From contig CM055311.2 in assembly GCA_029255685.2 (NCBI GenBank), positions 57,805,048 to 57,869,047 on the forward strand: 64,000 nucleotides of DNA, written 5' to 3'. Numbering within the stretch: the first letter of the stretch is position 1; each line of letters starts with the position of its first letter. Below, piece by piece: positions 48,611 to 59,304 of the stretch. Below the pieces are notes generated by a model that searched no databases, was not told the DNA's origin, and was given only the letters and a program-made list of their open reading frames with translations. A program made the position numbers and the translations under genes. The stretch is from Silene conica. Its lineage: Eukaryota > Streptophyta > Magnoliopsida > Caryophyllales > Caryophyllaceae.

Positions 48611-49669
48611 TCAGTCACACATCGTAGTCATAATATCTAAATTATTCAACTTACACAATAGAGGTTACTTTGGCAACTTATTATGTTGATCAAACAACCT
48701 AAAATATTAGACCCGTTATTATAAAACCGTATGGCCAATTATTAAATCTGAAAAAACAAGTATATATGTAATTGACAAGTAACTTTACCATTAGTGATAT
48801 ACAAAACTTTATCAAAATAATCCATTAGACCAAATAAGTCTTTAAAAATTAATAGTCCGGATAAGTATATACCCATAATTTTCACTTGTCATACCTTATT
48901 AAAAACTTGTGAAATTATGGACACAAAATTATACCACGTCAATAAATCATACAAACTTAACATTATAAAACTCATGAAATTATCCCAAGTGACCATAAAA
49001 TTCATGATTAAACACGTATTCCATATTAGTCATTAAAGAACATGAACTAGATCTTTAATCCCATATAAACCATATTAACCGGAAGAAACTTCATAGCAAT
49101 CATAAAAGATGTTGAACCAAAATTACGTTGTAGTATCAAATTACATCTTGATCATATATACCTTATACCAAATTTATAAGACCATGTTTTCATATGCATG
49201 CTAACTGAATTTATGCCGATAACATCATGAGAATAAGCCCAAGAAAATCATGTGTTTATCAATCTTAACACCAATTTAAAAGGCAGAGAGAGGGGTTGTT
49301 TCTCGGTTATTACCTTTAATCAATTAACAAAAAGAAAAGAAAAACATTAATTCCGTAACCCAATGCCAAATTGCTAATCATGATTGAAATCAAATTCACA
49401 CGACATGCAAAGAAAACCGAAATCATTGTGACGTAATGATGAAAAGTTATCACCCTATGCTCTATAGTTTATTTAATAGTCTCAGCGAAAGCGTAATTAT
49501 ATACCAACTTAAATAACGCCATACAATTAATTAAGATGTACCAAATTACTCGAAACATTAAACATGATTTAATCACTGAATACACGAGTAAACTCGTGTA
49601 GTATGCCAAAATTCGTATAATATAAATCGTACCCAAATAATTTAATATGAAGGCGGCTCTGATACCACT

Positions 49670-50141
49670 TGTTAGATTTAATCATCCGTCTAAAGGCCAA
49701 TAACTTCATACTAAATTATTCGGTAAATACTAGATGCGGAAGCGTACCTGATTACATGACGAGATGAAAGATTGGGATGAACCGTCTGAAGGGACGGTCT
49801 TTGGATTAAGTCTTCTAGTAGACACACATACCAAAGATATCTCTCTACTGATGGGATGCGGGGAGATTAGGTTATTGTGTGCTACTAGGGACCATAACCC
49901 TAGGTGACTATATATAGTCTCCTTAGTATAATGCGCCCATCATGCATTATAAACCTAATGGGTATCTACACTTAGATAATAGTCAGACCCATACTTTAAG
50001 ACGTATATAAGCCCATAATTACTACACCGTGGTGGGATCACTTTATATTTGGGCTTAACTTAATTGATAGCGCATAAATACAATTACTACCGAATAAGTA
50101 GTTGTCCACATATATTACTGTATAGGCCCATAATTCTTACA
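49670..50141 (-). repeat. Copia 5' LTR (472 bp)
   Basis: Nearly identical to 44079-44550. The adjacent primer-binding site identifies it as the 5' LTR in minus orientation. Confidence 0.93.
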
Positions 50142-53100
50142 TGTCTTTCTATGCGACTCTCTTTAAGGTTGAATCACAAAACGAAGCAGAAGAAACATTC
50201 CGTTTAAAGCACGGAGATTTGTTTGCAAACATTAAGGTCGAGAGGAAATTGAAGCCTGGCGATGTGGATTCACTGAGTATCCCTTTCAATGAAAAAGAAG
50301 TGAGGAAATCTGTGTTTTAAATGGGTCCTCTCAAATCAGGAAATCTGTGTTTTAAATGGGTCCTCTCAAATCACCAGGACGGGATGGAATTCTAGCGATT
50401 TTTTACCAAAGGTGTTGGTGGCACTGTTAGAAAAGCAATGAGGAAAGCGGTTCTTGAGATCTTGAACACAAACTACATGCTCACAGAGCTTAACCAGACA
50501 TTCATTGCATTAATCCGTAAGGTAAAAACTTCCGAGAGAGTTGATCAATACAGACCTATAGCTTATGTAATGTTGCTATGAAAATCATCATGAGATGCAT
50601 CACAAATAGACTTAGACCTTTTATGAATTCTTTGGTGGGGAGCTTTCAGAATGCCTTCATTAAAGATAGGAACATAACGGATAATATTCTCGTTGCTCAT
50701 GAGTTGATGCATAAGATTCTTGGGGGTAATGAGGGAGGGAAAGGACGGACTACTTGCTTTTAAAGCAGGTATGAGCAAGGCATATGACAAATTTGATTGG
50801 AACTTCATCAAAGCTACCTTGGAGACCATTTGTTCTCCAACAAATCTCATCAATCTCATTATGAAATGTGTCCCTATGTATCCTATAAGTTGCTTCTTAA
50901 TGGTTTTCCTTCCAATAAACCGACATGCGAGTTAAGACAGGGCAACACTTATCGCCATATCTCTTTGTCTTGTGCAAAGAAGTTCTTTCGACAGCAATAC
51001 AACAGGCGAAAAGAAACACTTTGATCAACGGTATAAAAATCTTAAGGAACAGTAGTATGCTTATCTCTTATCTTCTGTTTGCTGATGACTCTCTTTTGTT
51101 TCTTAAAGCCAATAAGGAATCTATCGACAATTTCAATCGTATTATCTTGCAATACTGCTATGCTTCGGGACAAGTTATCAATAAGGATAAGTCAGCTTTT
51201 TGTCTTAGTTCAAACACTACTCTTGCCATCTCATTACATGCTTAGCAAGTCTTCGGTATCGACATATTGCCGGATTTCGGAAAATATCTAGGAGTGAATC
51301 TTAATATGGGGAACAAAAAAAATACTTCGATTTCATGATTCGAAAACTTAAGAACCGACTCTGCTCTTGCATGGAACCTTTTTTTATCTACGGCAGGAAA
51401 GCTATGCCTGATTAACTCTGTTTTATCTGTTATTTCTTGTTTCCTTCTATCGGTATTCAAAATACCGGCAAGTGTGTCGTCCAAGATTGATTCTTTGATG
51501 GCTTTGATCACACATTTTTGGTGGGAAGGACAAAAAATTGGGAAAAACTATTCACTGGTGCAGTAAGAAATACCTTGCCTAAGTCAAAGGGATGGGTGAC
51601 CTCGGTATTAGGAATACGTCTGTCTTAATCAAGCTTTGTTAGCTAAAAACTCGTGGCGTATTATGTCTGAAAACAACTCCTTGATCAGTAAGGTACTGGG
51701 GCCTAAATATGATATCAAAGGTAGCAATAATCAATGGAGGGGACTAAAGAGTAACAACAACTCTTCTTGGGGAGGACGGAGCATTGTCTGGGGATGGGAG
51801 CTTCTCAAGGAAAATTTAGGATGGCGACCAGGGTACAGCTCAGATTTGGATGCTATCAAATACAATTGGGTTTCCGGTTTAAACCTCTTCTCCTTCACGA
51901 TGGACTGTTATTATTGTAACACTCCTTTTTTGTAGATGATGAGTTGTGACTCAACTCGGCCGAGTAAGTCGAACTCGGCCGAGTGGGTCTTACTCGGTTG
52001 AGTGGGTCTTTTCGAGAGTCGGGTCGCGGTTAATTATATAAGTGAATCTGAAAATGATAAATTTATTTTACTCTAAATCAAAAACAGTGAAACCCTTTTT
52101 CTCTTCATTCCCTTCCTCTCAAACTTCTCCAAAGGTCTTAGCAAAAGTCTAGAAGCGTCAATCATCTAGCCTAGTCCGTATTCTATCGAGTAAGTGTTAT
52201 CTTATCATATAATTGTCATGGATTTCGGTTATTGGATTAGTGAGTAATCTTTATGTATATAATTTTTAGGAGGATGATTCATAAAAGAGCGTTGGCGGTA
52301 AAACGTTTGTGGATTTCACCTTGCTGTGATTGTTGAGGTAAGGTTTCCATACTCAGTTTCTGTGTAATTTGATTGTGACGGTATGATTGTTATTGTATTC
52401 TTGTATCACTATATGTTGTTGAGATTGTATTGAGAACATATGTGTGGGACCGTTGCGGGAAACGACTCTCACTCATACGATCGCTCTTCGTGGGACCCGT
52501 CACGGAGAGGATGTGCACATTAAGGATCTAGACCTAGGCACCCCTTGCCGCGAGCAAGTGGGGGATTGGTGTGGGGCTTGAGGCCGCCACCAGGTTTATT
52601 ATGACAGTGATATCAATGGATTGTGGTTATCAGATTGTGATTTGAGTTATTGTATTGTGACCGTCTTATTATAGAAAGTTTCTGACACTTGTGGTTGTTT
52701 TACTGTGATCATCCATGTAATGGTGAGCAGAGTCTCAGGTACGACGATGTTGATGATTACGAGCTTGGGAGGAGGGATCGTCACATTAGCTTTGGTCTTA
52801 CAGTTTTGTTTAGCTTTCGCCACTTTTATATTTTTGTTGTAATTGTCTGACATTTGTATTCATTTAACTATAAATAATAAAGGTTGTTTTGATTAGTTTA
52901 CTTTGATATTGTACGTCAGGAAACTGAGATGGTAGCACTTTCATGGTTTGATGATCCTTGTTAAAGGTCCTGGATTATGAGCGTGTTACAATTATCTTCT
53001 GAACCATCGATCACTAATCTTAAGGTCAAACATTTGATGTTGCCGAATGTGGAACACTGGGCTACTGGAATCCTTCTTTGACCAAGAGACAAATCGGTGT

Positions 53101-54110
53101 ATCAACTCTATGATTCTACCCGAAATAAACGAAAAAGATCTATGCTTCTGGAGATTGTTGGTGGATGGGAACTACAAGGTAAAATAGGGCTATTTCTGGG
53201 CATCTAATAGATTAATGGAAACATCAAGTTCTGTAAGAGACAACGACAGGTTGTTCACGGGTCACCCCCGCTTTGTTAACCAAATTCTTTGGAAGATCAA
53301 AACTCCTTCCAAGTGGCATATTCTTTTATGGAAAATTTTAAATGACTGCTTAATACCTGTGGGTTTTGAAATACATAAAAGAGTTGATGACAAGAAAAAA
53401 CATTGTCAATTATTTAACGAAGAGCGAAATATTGAAACAATTGACCATCTATTTAGGGATTGTATGATTTCAAAAAGACTATGGATGACGGTTGATCTAG
53501 GAATCAGAGTGGGGAGTTCCTCTAATATATCACTAAAGCAATTGATTATTAATTGGATTTCCTACTTGCGTAAAACTCAGGAAGGAGACGTTAAAATCGT
53601 CGCTTACATGGCAATGCTGCACACCATTCGGTTGGCCAGAAACCGAGCAGTTTTCAATAATGAAGAAGTTGGACCGGATAATGTTATGAGTATCTATCGA
53701 CATGAATTCAAGATGGATCTTCATGTTCTGGCGGTGGTCACAAAAATGAAAGCAACGTTTGCTACAACCTCTCTGACTATGATGAATATACCACAAACCT
53801 TAAGAGATGGGATACCATGTACCTTGTTGGTAAGGAGGGTGACTGTACGTTACATATTATCACGACAGATGCTCCATGGTCGACTAATAGGAGAACTGGT
53901 TTTGGATAGACTTACAGGTATACTTCTACTTCTGACACTATCTTTTCTTTAACAGAATCTGGATATGCAGAAAATAGGGAACAACCAGAAGCAACTGCCA
54001 TTCTAAAGGCTCTTCACTGGGCAATCAAAAGAAATGTTCTCCACTTGTCTTTAGCTACGGATTGCTTAAGAATCAAAATGCTCTTACCTTTTTTCATTGC
54101 TTCTTAGTTT
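50142..54110 (+). pseudogene. LINE-C reverse transcriptase, zf-RVT and RNase H remnants
   Basis: RT blocks: MKIIMRCITNRLRPFMNSLVG (frame starting 50578), FQNAFIKDRNITDNILVAHE, MSKAYDKFDWNF, LRQGNTY and LLFADDSLLF (about 51070-51100), then LAKNSWRIMSENNSLISKVLG to 51914. After the solo LTR: a zf-RVT at 53215-53500 (TPSKWHILLWKI, HCQLFNEERNIETIDHLFRDC), and RNase H-like sequence to about 54110. Stops and frameshifts are frequent. A 35-bp tandem duplication lies at 50303-50337 and 50338-50372 near the GPLKSPGRDG block. Confidence 0.85.
51915..52990. mobile_element. Solo LTR, 1076 bp, in LINE-C
   Basis: It begins TGTAACACTCC and ends GAGCGTGTTACA, flanked by the 5-bp duplication ATTAT (51910-51914, 52991-52995). 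No internal domain is present. Near the left end a 12-bp palindrome ACTCGGCCGAGT occurs at 51954 and 51973, with a variant at 51992, spaced exactly 19 bp. The end type suits a Ty3/gypsy LTR, but the family is not determined. Confidence 0.9.
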
Positions 54111-54134
54111 TATTCCTAAAAGTGAAAACTTTAT

Positions 54135-54470
54135 CACTACTAGGAAAACAGATTATTGAAACGCTTTTTAAGCCCATATTGCGACGCTAAATAGCGTCGG
54201 CAAGAGTAATACCGACGCTTCTATATGCGCCGCACTTGCATATGTCGCTACCCCCTAATGCGACGCTATTTTATTGCGTCGGTAAAGCTAGAATATAGCG
54301 CCGCGAAAATTGACACGCTATTTTTGTGTTGTAGCAGTGCTTTGTACGCGCCGCTAGAGAACATCCGACGCTTTCAAAGCGCCTCATATAATACTGTGAC
54401 TATCATGTATTATGCATAGCTATGCTTATGTTCAGGCGCTTTTTTGCGCCGCTTTTGTATTACAATCGAC
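54135..54470 (+). mobile_element. CACTA-like terminus with GCGACGC subterminal repeats
   Basis: CACTACTAGGAAAAC starts at 54135, after which short inverted GC-rich units (GCGACGCTA/TAGCGTCGG, GCGCCGC) recur to about 54450. This is the layout of CACTA termini. The matching opposite end was not found in the window, so the extent of the element is unknown. It could enclose the clathrin fragment to its right. Confidence 0.6.
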
Positions 54471-54946
54471 AATATTATTTATTACACCTGTGTTTCCTAC
54501 TATATTACTTTCGAACAAACATATTTCTTGCCACAATTAGAATTACACACAAAAAATTTCTAGAAACAAACATATTTTAGAACTAAACAACTTTAATGTC
54601 AAATACATGTTCGAACCCCATAAGAATAAATGTATATCAAATAAAAAATACTTCAGAATAATATCCAACTATCCGAAACAAATTTAGTTCTCTATTATTC
54701 GCAACCAATGGTAGCAAGTGACTATTTGCGGCATCTTAGAAATACATATCTTCGGTGCCTGATAACCAATCCTTGCGATGAAGCTTGAACTTTGCGATAC
54801 ATAAAGTAGCTTGAACATAGGATTACTGAAAATTCAAGTGAAAACAATGTAAGCCGTTAATAAGATTTCTATGTTATTTAATCATTTCAAATTTATCGAA
54901 CGACCAAATACATCCTCATAAATTATAAGTTGAGATATTACTATTA
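54471..54946. other. AT-rich DNA, no gene recognised
   Basis: No coding homology is seen. The 19-bp AGATTTCTATGTTATTTAA at 54863-54881 recurs exactly at 54987-55005 inside the adjacent LINE endonuclease fragment. Confidence 0.45.
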
Positions 54947-55869
54947 TTGGCAAAAGAAGCGACAAAACACTTAAAAGTTCAAAATGAGATTTCTATGTTA
55001 TTTAACCATCCTGCTACTGGGAAGAAATTTTTCTTATCAATAGTCTATGGAAAAAATTATGCTGACAAAAGATTAACTTTGTGGGAGTCTCTTCAGAATT
55101 TTGCTATGAAAACTGACCACTGGGCTGTTATGGGTAATTTTAATGTGGTGCGGGATCCTTCTGAAAAACTAAGTAACATACCTCCAGTTCTCACTGAAAT
55201 GACAGAGTTCAATGACTGTCTCAGCAACTGTAATCTAGATGATCTGCAAGGCAGTGGGGCAGAGTTCACTTGGTTCAACAAGCAAGATATTTCAACAAGG
55301 GTCTTTTCTAAACTGGACAGAATTTTGGTTAATGAAGATTGGATAAGTCAATTTCCTACTACTGGACAGTTTCTTACCCCAGGTATTTCTGATCATTGTC
55401 CTGTTGTCCTCACCTTCCATGATTCTGATCCCCCTAAGAAGCACTTTAAATTTCTTAACTGTTGGTCAGCTCATCCGAACTTCCTGACCACAGTTAAAGA
55501 AAATTGGCACACTAACAAAAATGATACTCGTATGTTTATTCTTATGGCCAAACTCAAAAATGTCAAACTTGCCCTTCAAAAACTTCATCACACACATTTC
55601 TCAATCATTAGCAACAGAATTAGAGATGCTCGAGCAGCATTGGATGAGTGTCAAAAAGAGATCAAGCTTGATCCCTTCTCTTCTCACTTAACTAGAAAAG
55701 AGCAGCATCTCACTGTTGATTTCTGGAAATTAAAAAATTATGAAAATCAAATTCTCTCTCAAAAAGCAAAAATTCATAACATTAATCATAATGACACTTG
55801 TTCAAAGCTCTTCTTGGTAAAATTAAAGCTCAACAGCAAAGCCAAATGATAGGTGAGGTCATGGATATG
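54947..55869 (+). pseudogene. LINE-D: endonuclease-domain fragment of a LINE ORF2
   Basis: About 300 codons stay open. The fragment lacks the N-terminal WN(V/I)RG motif but has YGKNY, WAVMGNFNVV (usually GDFN, so the aspartate is changed to N), STRVFSKLDRILVN and the terminal ISDHCPVVL, then the linker toward RT. RT itself is missing. There is no A-tail, so this is not a simple 5'-truncated insertion. Its right edge lies inside a clathrin exon. Confidence 0.8.
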
Positions 55870-56749
55870 AATGCCCATTCTCGAGAAAGAGTACCAAAGT
55901 ACTCAACGAGAGCCTGTCCATGATAAATACTTTAGACGAGTAATCACAAATATTAATCAGATCACAAGAATATTAATAGGCTCAAATGACAAAAACCTGC
56001 AGTTTTATAGCATGAGTGTTCACAATAACACGTTTTATGTCAAGCAAATCAGTATAATGTCGTAGAAATAAAAAAAGGAAAAGTATTAGTAATGGACTAC
56101 AATTCAAAGAACTAGACAAAAACACAATTAAGGAGTATGCAACACTTCAAGCTATTTACCTGGATAGCTTGCAAGTATAAACCAGCCTTTTCACAAAGCT
56201 GAGCAATTCTAGAACAATCGTAATGACATGAACATTCCATTGGCTAATATGGCATCAACAATATTGGGAAAGGTAACAAGATTGATTTCCAAAACCTGAA
56301 CATTAATTCCGTAGTTGATTGCAACAACTCATAATGACTACAAAGGTTTAAGTCAATACTTTAACGTATTTGTAGTAGTACCTTAGTTTGCAAAAAGCCA
56401 TGTTCAGGTAAGTTTGGCTTCAAAATGACTAAGAGAAACGCAGTTGCTTCTTGAATCAAATTTTTCTGTAGAACAGTTTATCATAAAAGATTATAGATAC
56501 TCTTGCATTTCGAAAAAAACACAACAAATATACCAAAGAATAAAATTCTCTTAGCTAACAGAATGTGTACATACGGACATTTTGACTCTGTCCATTAGCT
56601 GGCTCCACATTACAATATATCAATTTAAGGACATAAGAAAGAGATATAAAAGAATTCACCTGAAGAAAAAGACTAGTGATAGTGTAATAATCAATAGGAT
56701 AACCTCCTTACATCAGGGACATCATCAGAGGAAAAAAGTAGCAACCATC
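55870..56749 (-). pseudogene. Clathrin heavy chain gene fragment, five consecutive exons
   Basis: Minus-strand exons in order: 56749-56660 (GGYPIDYYTITSLFLQ, preceded by a stop where glutamate is expected); 56465-56382 ([25 protein letters not shown]); 56295-56160 (VLEINLVTFPNIVDAILANG and RIAQLCEKAGLY, split by a 1-bp insertion); about 56064-55997 (DIKRVIVNTHAI); and 55913-55870 (ALVEYFGTLSREWA), where LINE-D abuts. The sequence matches the mid-chain leg repeats of plant clathrin heavy chain, the coat protein of endocytic vesicles. Introns are retained, so it derives from genomic DNA, not mRNA. One splice acceptor is lost. It is non-functional. Confidence 0.88.
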
Positions 56750-57390
56750 CTGAGTTTTATATGAAAATCAAGAACTATTGATTATTGTCGATTGTAATAC
56801 AAGAGCAACGCAAAAAAGCAGATGATTGCTACCATTAAGATCGATTGTCGATTATTGTCGATTGCATATTACTAGTAGTTCACAACCATAGTTTGATCCC
56901 AATAATCAACAAGGAAAACAAAAAAATAACTGTTGGTGTTGCCGCTGATCATGTTCATCAAAATAATATATTTAGTGCTGCAGACCATCATTATATGCAC
57001 TAGAATTAGATTAAGAATTGGGCGTTATAGGCAGATTATTGATATTATCACTATAATTATTATAATGCGGTAAGAAAAGTCATCATGGCTTAGCCGTAGG
57101 TTACCAACTGTCCAGGAAAAAATAAGTACAATCATGGAGTATACATTTGAAGAAGAAAAAAAGTAAAATCTAAGCAGTTACTATGTACTACTACATTGGA
57201 TATAAACGAAAAAGCAAAATTCATCCAAACTACTCCATATGTATATTAGTGCATTGCTAATTACCGGTGAACCTCCACCGACGACCACCAGCCCAACACC
57301 ATAACAAAACGAAACTAAACTAAATATATAGGATAACCTAAGTCGACATTGATCCATTAATAGCGCAACATCAATATATATACTTAAAAG
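56750..57390. other. AT-rich DNA right of the clathrin fragment
   Basis: No gene is recognised. GATTGTCGATTATTGTCGATTG-type short repeats occur near 56785 and 56845. More clathrin intron sequence could lie here, but no exon was found. Confidence 0.4.
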
Positions 57391-58255
57391 AGGAACTTTT
57401 CGAGCGATTTTATTGGCTATTGTTTAAAAGCAGTTTAATTGGCTATTACTTTTGTTAAATAATTTAAGTATATAAATAAAAAGATAATTAAATAGTAATA
57501 AAATATCAGTTGGATAATTATTGTTTTTAGAGCGATTGCATATTTACATTGGTCATTACTTTGGTTAAATAAATTAAGTATATAAATAAAAAGATAATTA
57601 AATAGTAATAAAATATCAGTCGGCTAATTATTGAATTAGTTAATAAAATAATTGATTCCATTGGCTATAGTTTAAAGCAATTTCATTGGCTATTATTTTG
57701 CTTAAATAAATTAAGTATATAAATAAAAAGATTATTAAATACTAATAAAATATCAGTTGGATAATTATTGTTTTTAGAGCGATTACATTGTCTATTACTT
57801 TGGTTCAATAAATCAAGTATATAAATAAAAAAATAATTAAATAGTAATAAAATATCAGTTAGCTAATTATCGAATTAGTTAATAAAATAATTGATTCCAT
57901 TGGCTATAGTTTAGAGCAATTTCATTGGCTATTATTTTGGTTAAATAAATTAAGTATATAAATAAAAAGATAATTAAATACTAATAAAATATCAGTTGGA
58001 TAATTATTGTTTTTAGAGCGATTACGTTGGCTATTACTTTGGTTAAATAAATCAAGTATATAAATAAAAAGATAAAAAGATAATTAAATAATAATAAAAT
58101 ATCAGTTGGATAATTATTGTTTTTAGAGTGATTACATTGGTTATTACTTTGATTAAATAAATTAAGTATATAAATAAAAAGATAATTAAATACTAATAAA
58201 ATATCAGTTGGATAATTATTGAATTAGTTAATAAAATAATTGATAACTAAGAATT
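57391..58255. repeat. AT-rich tandem array with two alternating unit lengths
   Basis: Seven copies of a core AAGTATATAAATAAAAAGAT start near 57466, 57586, 57713, 57815, 57952, 58054 and 58164. Spacings are 120, 127, 102, 137, 102 and 110. Short units end in TTATTGTTTTTAGAGCGATTAC; long ones carry GAATTAGTTAATAAAATAATTG. This gives a partial higher-order pattern. Confidence 0.88.
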
Positions 58256-58289
58256 TTGACTACCGTAAAGTTATGGTATAATTTGTTGT

Positions 58290-59095
58290 TTCCCTTCTCT
58301 TATTTAGTTAAAAGCATAAATAGAGATATTGATGAATACATTAAACACTTAAGTTTACGAGGTATAATTAAAAAAAATACAAAATACAAAATACGATCGA
58401 ACACATAAGAATATGAGCTAACGTAAAAAAAAAGAGTTTAAGGGAATCACGAACTAAAAAATACGAGGACAGAAGAAGCGCGATATTAACCTAAGAATAC
58501 GAGCTAATATAAAAAGAATACGAGTTATTAAGCTAAAAATAAGAGCTAATGTAAAAACAATACGAGCTATTAAGATAAGACGGGCTTGAAAATATGAGCA
58601 CAAATAAATACGAATACGAGATTAAAAGGATCACGAACTTAAATATACGATCACATAAGAATACGGCCTATTAAGATGAGAATATGAGCTAATGTAAGCA
58701 GAATACGAAAACATGAGCTAATTTCATGATATAATAAGCACTTAAAATTACGAGGTATAATTAAAAGAATACGAGCTACAAATTACGAATATATAAGAAA
58801 TACGAGCTAATGTAAAATAAATAATAAATTAAGAGAATCGGGAACTAAAAAATAAAAGCACACAATAACGCGAGCTATTAACGTAAGAATGCGAGCTAAT
58901 AAAGCTATTAAGCTAAGAATACGAGCTAATGTAAAAAAAAATACGAGCTATTAAGATAAGAATACGAGCGTATAAGAGGATCACAAAGTTACAAATATGA
59001 GCATGTAAGAATGCATACTAATATAAAAAGAATACGAGTAAATGTAAGAAGGATACAGACTAATAAGAAAAGAATACGAGCCTGATACATACATT
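58290..59095. repeat. Degenerate short repeats built on AATACGAGCTAATG
   Basis: Dozens of copies of AATACGAGCTAAT/AATACGAGCTATTAAG units of about 20 bp, diverged and interspersed with A-runs. No coding potential. Confidence 0.8.
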
Positions 59096-59304
59096 TGATG
59101 TTTTATTAGTCATAAAAAACAATCATACCTGAATTATTCTCTATATATGTCTCTTAGACCATCCCCAAGCAAGGTCGATTGGGAGGTCGATATGAGGTCG
59201 AGTCAAGTTAATTGTAATTAAGAAATCGATTAGAATTGACTCAAGTCGATTTGAGTCACAAATCGACCCAACTTGAGGCAAATTGACTCAACAATCCACC
59301 CAAT

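Larger units (their letters stand above)
44079..50141 (-). mobile_element. Ty1/copia element with intact LTRs and decayed interior
   Basis: Two 472-bp LTRs (44079-44550, 49670-50141) differ at 4 positions by eye. The primer site TGGTATCAGAGC (initiator tRNA-Met type) is at 49656-49667 on the minus strand, two bases from the right LTR. The opposite LTR is preceded by a CCCAAGTGGAAGAT purine tract (about 44551-44566). The target duplication is GGTCT/TGTCT (4 of 5 match). The interior holds no frame over about 76 codons. A minus-strand relic near 44943-45050 reads HFADPLNKSLPPTMF, the usual C-terminal end of copia RNase H. Orientation is minus. Confidence 0.9.
43899..54134 (+). mobile_element. 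LINE-C: decayed LINE with two nested LTR insertions
   Basis: Plus-strand LINE ORF2 remnants appear in order. YWRQWAKLKWSAEGET...YFFKLG runs to 44078. After a copia element (44079-50141), FYATLFKVESQ and the RT follow to 51914. After a solo LTR (51915-52990), the zf-RVT and RNase H traces run to about 54110. The reading continues sensibly across each insertion, which shows nesting. Exact ends were not found; the right side meets a CACTA-like terminus at 54135. RNase H traces place it with LINE-A rather than LINE-B. Confidence 0.82.
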
